Shown here piece after piece: positions 4,546-6,929 of a stretch of 6,929 bases of DNA. How positions within the stretch are numbered: position 1 is the first letter of the stretch; every line of letters begins with the position of its first letter. The notes below the pieces were generated by a model. The model was not told where the DNA came from, ran no database searches, and saw only the letters and a program-made list of their open reading frames with translations. Source of the DNA: an uncultured Clostridia bacterium (GTDB lineage Bacteria; Bacillota; Clostridia; Oscillospirales; Butyricicoccaceae); the NCBI GenBank assembly GCA_910589115.1, contig CAJUSB010000147.1, positions 1 through 6,929 on the forward strand, in the 5' to 3' direction. The translations under genes were made by a program, and so were the position numbers.

Positions 4546-6342
4546 TTAATTCGTCAGGGTTTCCAATTCCTTAACTAATTCATCAAATTTATGAAGTGCG
4601 GATTTAATCGGTTCGGGCGTAGAAAGATCGACACCGGCACCGCGCAGCAGTGCAACTGGATCTTTCGAGCTGCCGCCGCTCAGGAATGCAAGATAATCTT
4701 TTACAGCGGGTTCACCTTCCGTCAAAATCCGCTGTGAAAGTGCGATTGCCGCCGAAAATCCTGTTGCATACTGATAAACGTAAAAATCATAGTAAAAGTG
4801 CGGAATACGCGCCCATTCCAGCGCAATTTGTTCGTCAAGGATAATATCTTCGCCGTAATACTCCCGGTTGAGGGCACTGTAGCGTGCGCAAAGTGATTCT
4901 GCAGTAAGCACCTGCCCGGTGCGGATTTGTTCACTGCACCAAAGTTCAAATTCTGCGAACATTGTCTGCCGGTACAGCGTCGCACGGAATTGCTCCAAAA
5001 AGTGGTTGATTAAATATGCTCTGCGGCGTGGGTCTTGGGTTTTGCTTAATAAATGCTGCATCAGCAATGCTTCGTTGCAAGTAGAAGCAACTTCTGCTAC
5101 AAAAATCACATAGTTTGCATACGTGACCGATTGGGTGCGGTTGGATAAATACGAGTGCAGTGAATGTCCCATTTCATGCACCAGAGTAAACATATCATCA
5201 AGCGTATCGGTGTAGTTCAGAAGCACATAAGGATGCGCGCCATATGCCCCCGCAGAGTACGCGCCGGAGCGTTTTCCTTCGTTTTCGTAAACGTCAAGCC
5301 AGCGGTTTTCATAACCTTCACGCAGGATGGAAAGATATTCTTCACCCAACGGCGCGAGTGCTTCCAGAGAGGTTTGTTTTGCTTCTTCAAAGCTGATTTT
5401 GATATCCTGACCGGCAATGATCGGCGTGTATAAGTCATAGAAATGCAAATCATCTAACTGCAATAACCGTTTGCGCAGACGCACATAACGGTGCATAGCA
5501 GGCAGGCCATCGCGTACCGCAGAAATAAGGTTATGGTAGATATCTACAGGCACCTCGTTGCCATCCAGAGCGGCATGGAGCGGAGAGTCATAATGCCGTG
5601 CATCTGCGAAAAATTGAATCTGTTTCATCTGTGAGGAAAGGATCGCTGCCGAGGTATTGCGGAATTGTGCATAAACACCATAAAGTGATTCAAAGGCAGA
5701 TTTCCGCAGGGTGCGGTCGGCGGATTGCAGCAGCGGCACAAAACTGCCGTGTGTGACGGGGTGAGTTTCGCCGGTGCTGTCGACTGCATCCGGGTATCTC
5801 ATATCTGCATCATTTAGATAGGAAAATATATCATCGGGCGCTTGACCCATTTGACCGGCGGCAGCAAGCAGGGCCTCACCCTCCGGGGAAAGGGTATGCT
5901 CACGCATCCGGCGGACGCGGTCGATTAACAGGCGGTAGTGTTCGAGAGCAGGCTCGGCGGTATAATAGTTTTGCAGCACATCATCTGGAATTGCTAAGAT
6001 TTCGGGAGTGGAAAATGCTGCTGCACGATTCACTTCGATTGCGAGATTGATGAAAAGTGCACTCATTTCCTGATAAACGGCATTGCGGGTGTCCTCATCT
6101 GACTTGCGCTGGGCATAGTTGCCCAGACGGTCAAGGGTTTCAGAGAGATTGTCACTGTAGCGTAAGAAGTCTAACAGTGTACCGGGATTGTCGGATAAGT
6201 GCCCTTCGTAGTCGGATAAGCGCTGTGGGCTTTCTTTTGCGGCGGTGTAGGCTTCTTTCCAAGCGTCGTCGGTTGGGTATAGATCAGAAAGGTTCCACGT
6301 GAAACATGGATCGACTTCACTTCGGGTGGGGATTTTTGACAT
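4546..6342 (-). CDS. pepF: Oligoendopeptidase F, M3-family zinc metallopeptidase
   Basis: The 598-residue cytoplasmic peptidase is expected to cleave short to medium peptides during peptide turnover. The zinc site is complete: HEMGH at 389-393 (His389, Glu390 as catalytic base, His393) within TLVHEMGHSLHSYLS. The third ligand is Glu417 in FVAEVASTCNEALL, about 24 residues later, as is standard for M3 peptidases. The substrate-side block RIPHFYYDFYVYQYATG (512-528) and GGSSKDP (556-562) are also typical of PepF. The N-terminal TWNLSDLY (15-22) is the usual opening of the family, and the length of about 600 residues fits. The start ATG has GGAG about 10 nt upstream. It lies 63 nt downstream of a small two-CxxC protein gene with no terminator between, so the two are likely co-transcribed. 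A parS site is embedded in codons for residues 12-17. Confidence 0.95.
   Translation of the reverse strand: MSKIPTRSEVDPCFTWNLSDLYPTDDAWKEAYTAAKESPQRLSDYEGHLSDNPGTLLDFLRYSDNLSETLDRLGNYAQRKSDEDTRNAVYQEMSALFINLAIEVNRAAAFSTPEILAIPDDVLQNYYTAEPALEHYRLLIDRVRRMREHTLSPEGEALLAAAGQMGQAPDDIFSYLNDADMRYPDAVDSTGETHPVTHGSFVPLLQSADRTLRKSAFESLYGVYAQFRNTSAAILSSQMKQIQFFADARHYDSPLHAALDGNEVPVDIYHNLISAVRDGLPAMHRYVRLRKRLLQLDDLHFYDLYTPIIAGQDIKISFEEAKQTSLEALAPLGEEYLSILREGYENRWLDVYENEGKRSGAYSAGAYGAHPYVLLNYTDTLDDMFTLVHEMGHSLHSYLSNRTQSVTYANYVIFVAEVASTCNEALLMQHLLSKTQDPRRRAYLINHFLEQFRATLYRQTMFAEFELWCSEQIRTGQVLTAESLCARYSALNREYYGEDIILDEQIALEWARIPHFYYDFYVYQYATGFSAAIALSQRILTEGEPAVKDYLAFLSGGSSKDPVALLRGAGVDLSTPEPIKSALHKFDELVKELETLTN
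6291..6306. other. parS site (ParB/Spo0J binding), within pepF
   Basis: GGTTCCACGTGAAACA matches the ParB box TGTTNCACGTGAAACA at every defined position except the first base. The CACGTG core and GTTCC / GAAAC arms are intact. It lies in the 5' coding part of pepF. In Bacillus and relatives such sites cluster around the origin and seed ParB spreading and SMC loading. A match this good is not expected by chance in a window of this size. Confidence 0.75.
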
Positions 6343-6405
6343 CGTTGCGTCACTCCTTTTTGGGTTTAGTATGGCCGGTTGGGCAGGGGTATCATACGGT
6401 GAAAA

Positions 6406-6576
6406 TTAGTTGTTTTCCTGAATTTGTGGCACTTGTTCAAGAAATCGTTTGTATGTATGATAATTGTTATGTTTGCACTGCGGGCAAGGATTTCGCACGG
6501 TGTGTATAAGCCCCAGTTTATAGGGACATTTGCTGCATGGCGGCATGACGAATTGCCTTAAAAGGTTGGATTTCAT
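6406..6576 (-). CDS. Small two-CxxC (zinc-ribbon-like) protein, 56 residues
   Basis: The reading frame starts with MKSNLLRQFVMPPCSKCPYK and ends in EQVPQIQENN. It contains Cys14-x2-Cys17 and Cys31-x2-Cys34 separated by 13 residues, followed by a His/Tyr-rich stretch (HNNYHTY, 36-42). This spacing suits a single zinc-ribbon or knuckle. AAAGGAGA lies upstream, with GGAG 13 nt from the ATG, a somewhat long spacing; an internal ATG (codon 11) is less well placed. No family name can be given with confidence. It sits 63 nt upstream of pepF on the same strand and is probably in its operon. A role in nucleic acid binding, or as a small metal-binding accessory, is possible but unproven. I see no strong promoter in 6577-6670. 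Confidence 0.65.
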   Translation of the reverse strand: MKSNLLRQFVMPPCSKCPYKLGLIHTVRNPCPQCKHNNYHTYKRFLEQVPQIQENN

Positions 6577-6670
6577 ATAGTTAAGACATCTCCTTTACTT
6601 GATCGTATGCCAGGGATGGTTTTCCTTAAAAAAATCCTATATTGTGCATAAAAAAATAGATTTGTAGTTG

Positions 6671-6929
6671 CTTCTTCGGCCCGCCGTCCTTTTGGCGGGC
6701 TGAAGAAGTATGCAGAAACGGTAACCACCGCACCAATTCCCCGCCGCAGCGGAGAAAGGGAGTCCAGAGGGACGAGTCCCTCTGGCGCTGTCCGCGCAGG
6801 ACCGCCGTCCGCGTAGGACCGCTGTCCGCGTAGGACCGCTGTCCGCGTAGGACCGCCGTCCGCGTAGGACCGCTGTCCGCGTAGGACCGCCGTCCGCGTA
6901 GGACCGCCGTCCGCGTAGGACCGCCGTCC
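6671..6929 (-). repeat. Right copy of terminal inverted dispersed repeat (structured module plus 17-nt array)
   Basis: This is the reverse complement counterpart of the left-end element. Bases 6671-6708 form a long hairpin: CTTCTTC / GAAGAAG, a G-U pair, then GCCCGCC / GGCGGGC, with an 8-nt loop, 15 pairs in all. The conserved CACCAATTCCCCGCCGCAGC block follows, then the CCAGAGGGA / TCCCTCTGG hairpin (6764-6785). Then come eight full 17-nt units (6790-6925) plus four bases. The units read GTCCGCGTAGGACCGCC with C or T at the last base and one C-for-T change in the spacer; the GTCC and GGAC arms never vary. The array continues beyond the window. Confidence 0.85.

Noticed and set aside
4650..5453. 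Several 64-89-codon frames on both strands inside pepF
   Set aside because: They overlap a well-conserved pepF reading frame, lack RBS and show no recognisable domains.

Overview
The window looks like chromosomal DNA of a Gram-positive, probably clostridial (Bacillota, Clostridia) bacterium. The evidence is strong AGGAGG-type ribosome binding sites, near-consensus sigma-A promoters with 17-18 nt spacers, a Spo0A-type DNA-binding domain, a PepF oligoendopeptidase, and a well-preserved parS (ParB/Spo0J) site. parS sites usually cluster near oriC, so the segment probably lies in the origin-proximal part of the chromosome. The species cannot be named from the sequence alone.

Layout. Both ends are occupied by the same non-coding repeat in opposite orientation. 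Each copy has an outer array of 17-nt units (GGAC-N4-GTCC plus a 5-nt spacer) and an inner ~110-nt structured module with two hairpins. Between them, from the left, are: a tolC-family gene (-) with a TetR-type palindrome just downstream of its promoter; an AT-rich, roughly 2 kb regulatory island; a fic adenylyltransferase gene (-); and pepF (-), preceded by a 56-residue two-CxxC protein gene. Apart from the XRE pair and the small membrane protein gene, everything is on the minus strand. Most units are bounded by recognisable promoters and hairpin terminators.

The AT-rich island (about 1640-3735) is the most distinctive part. A free-standing Spo0A C-terminal-like protein is divergent from two tandem, near-identical 80-residue XRE regulators. 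The shared promoter region and the region between the XRE copies carry five 14-bp sites of the form TACGC-N4-RCRYA. These cover the -35 elements and a start site, which is the arrangement expected of an autoregulatory switch. The two XRE copies differ at only 3 of 80 residues but at about 28 synonymous codons, so both appear to be kept under protein-level selection. Downstream is an orphan membrane-anchored protein with its own promoter. Immediately after the Spo0A-like gene, a strong promoter and a strong terminator enclose about 200 nt without a credible ORF, a candidate small RNA.

The flanking genes look like ordinary chromosomal functions: peptide turnover (PepF), AMPylation with built-in autoinhibition (Fic), and an export/envelope-related TolC-like protein. 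No partner transporter, TetR regulator or Fic antitoxin is encoded in the window.
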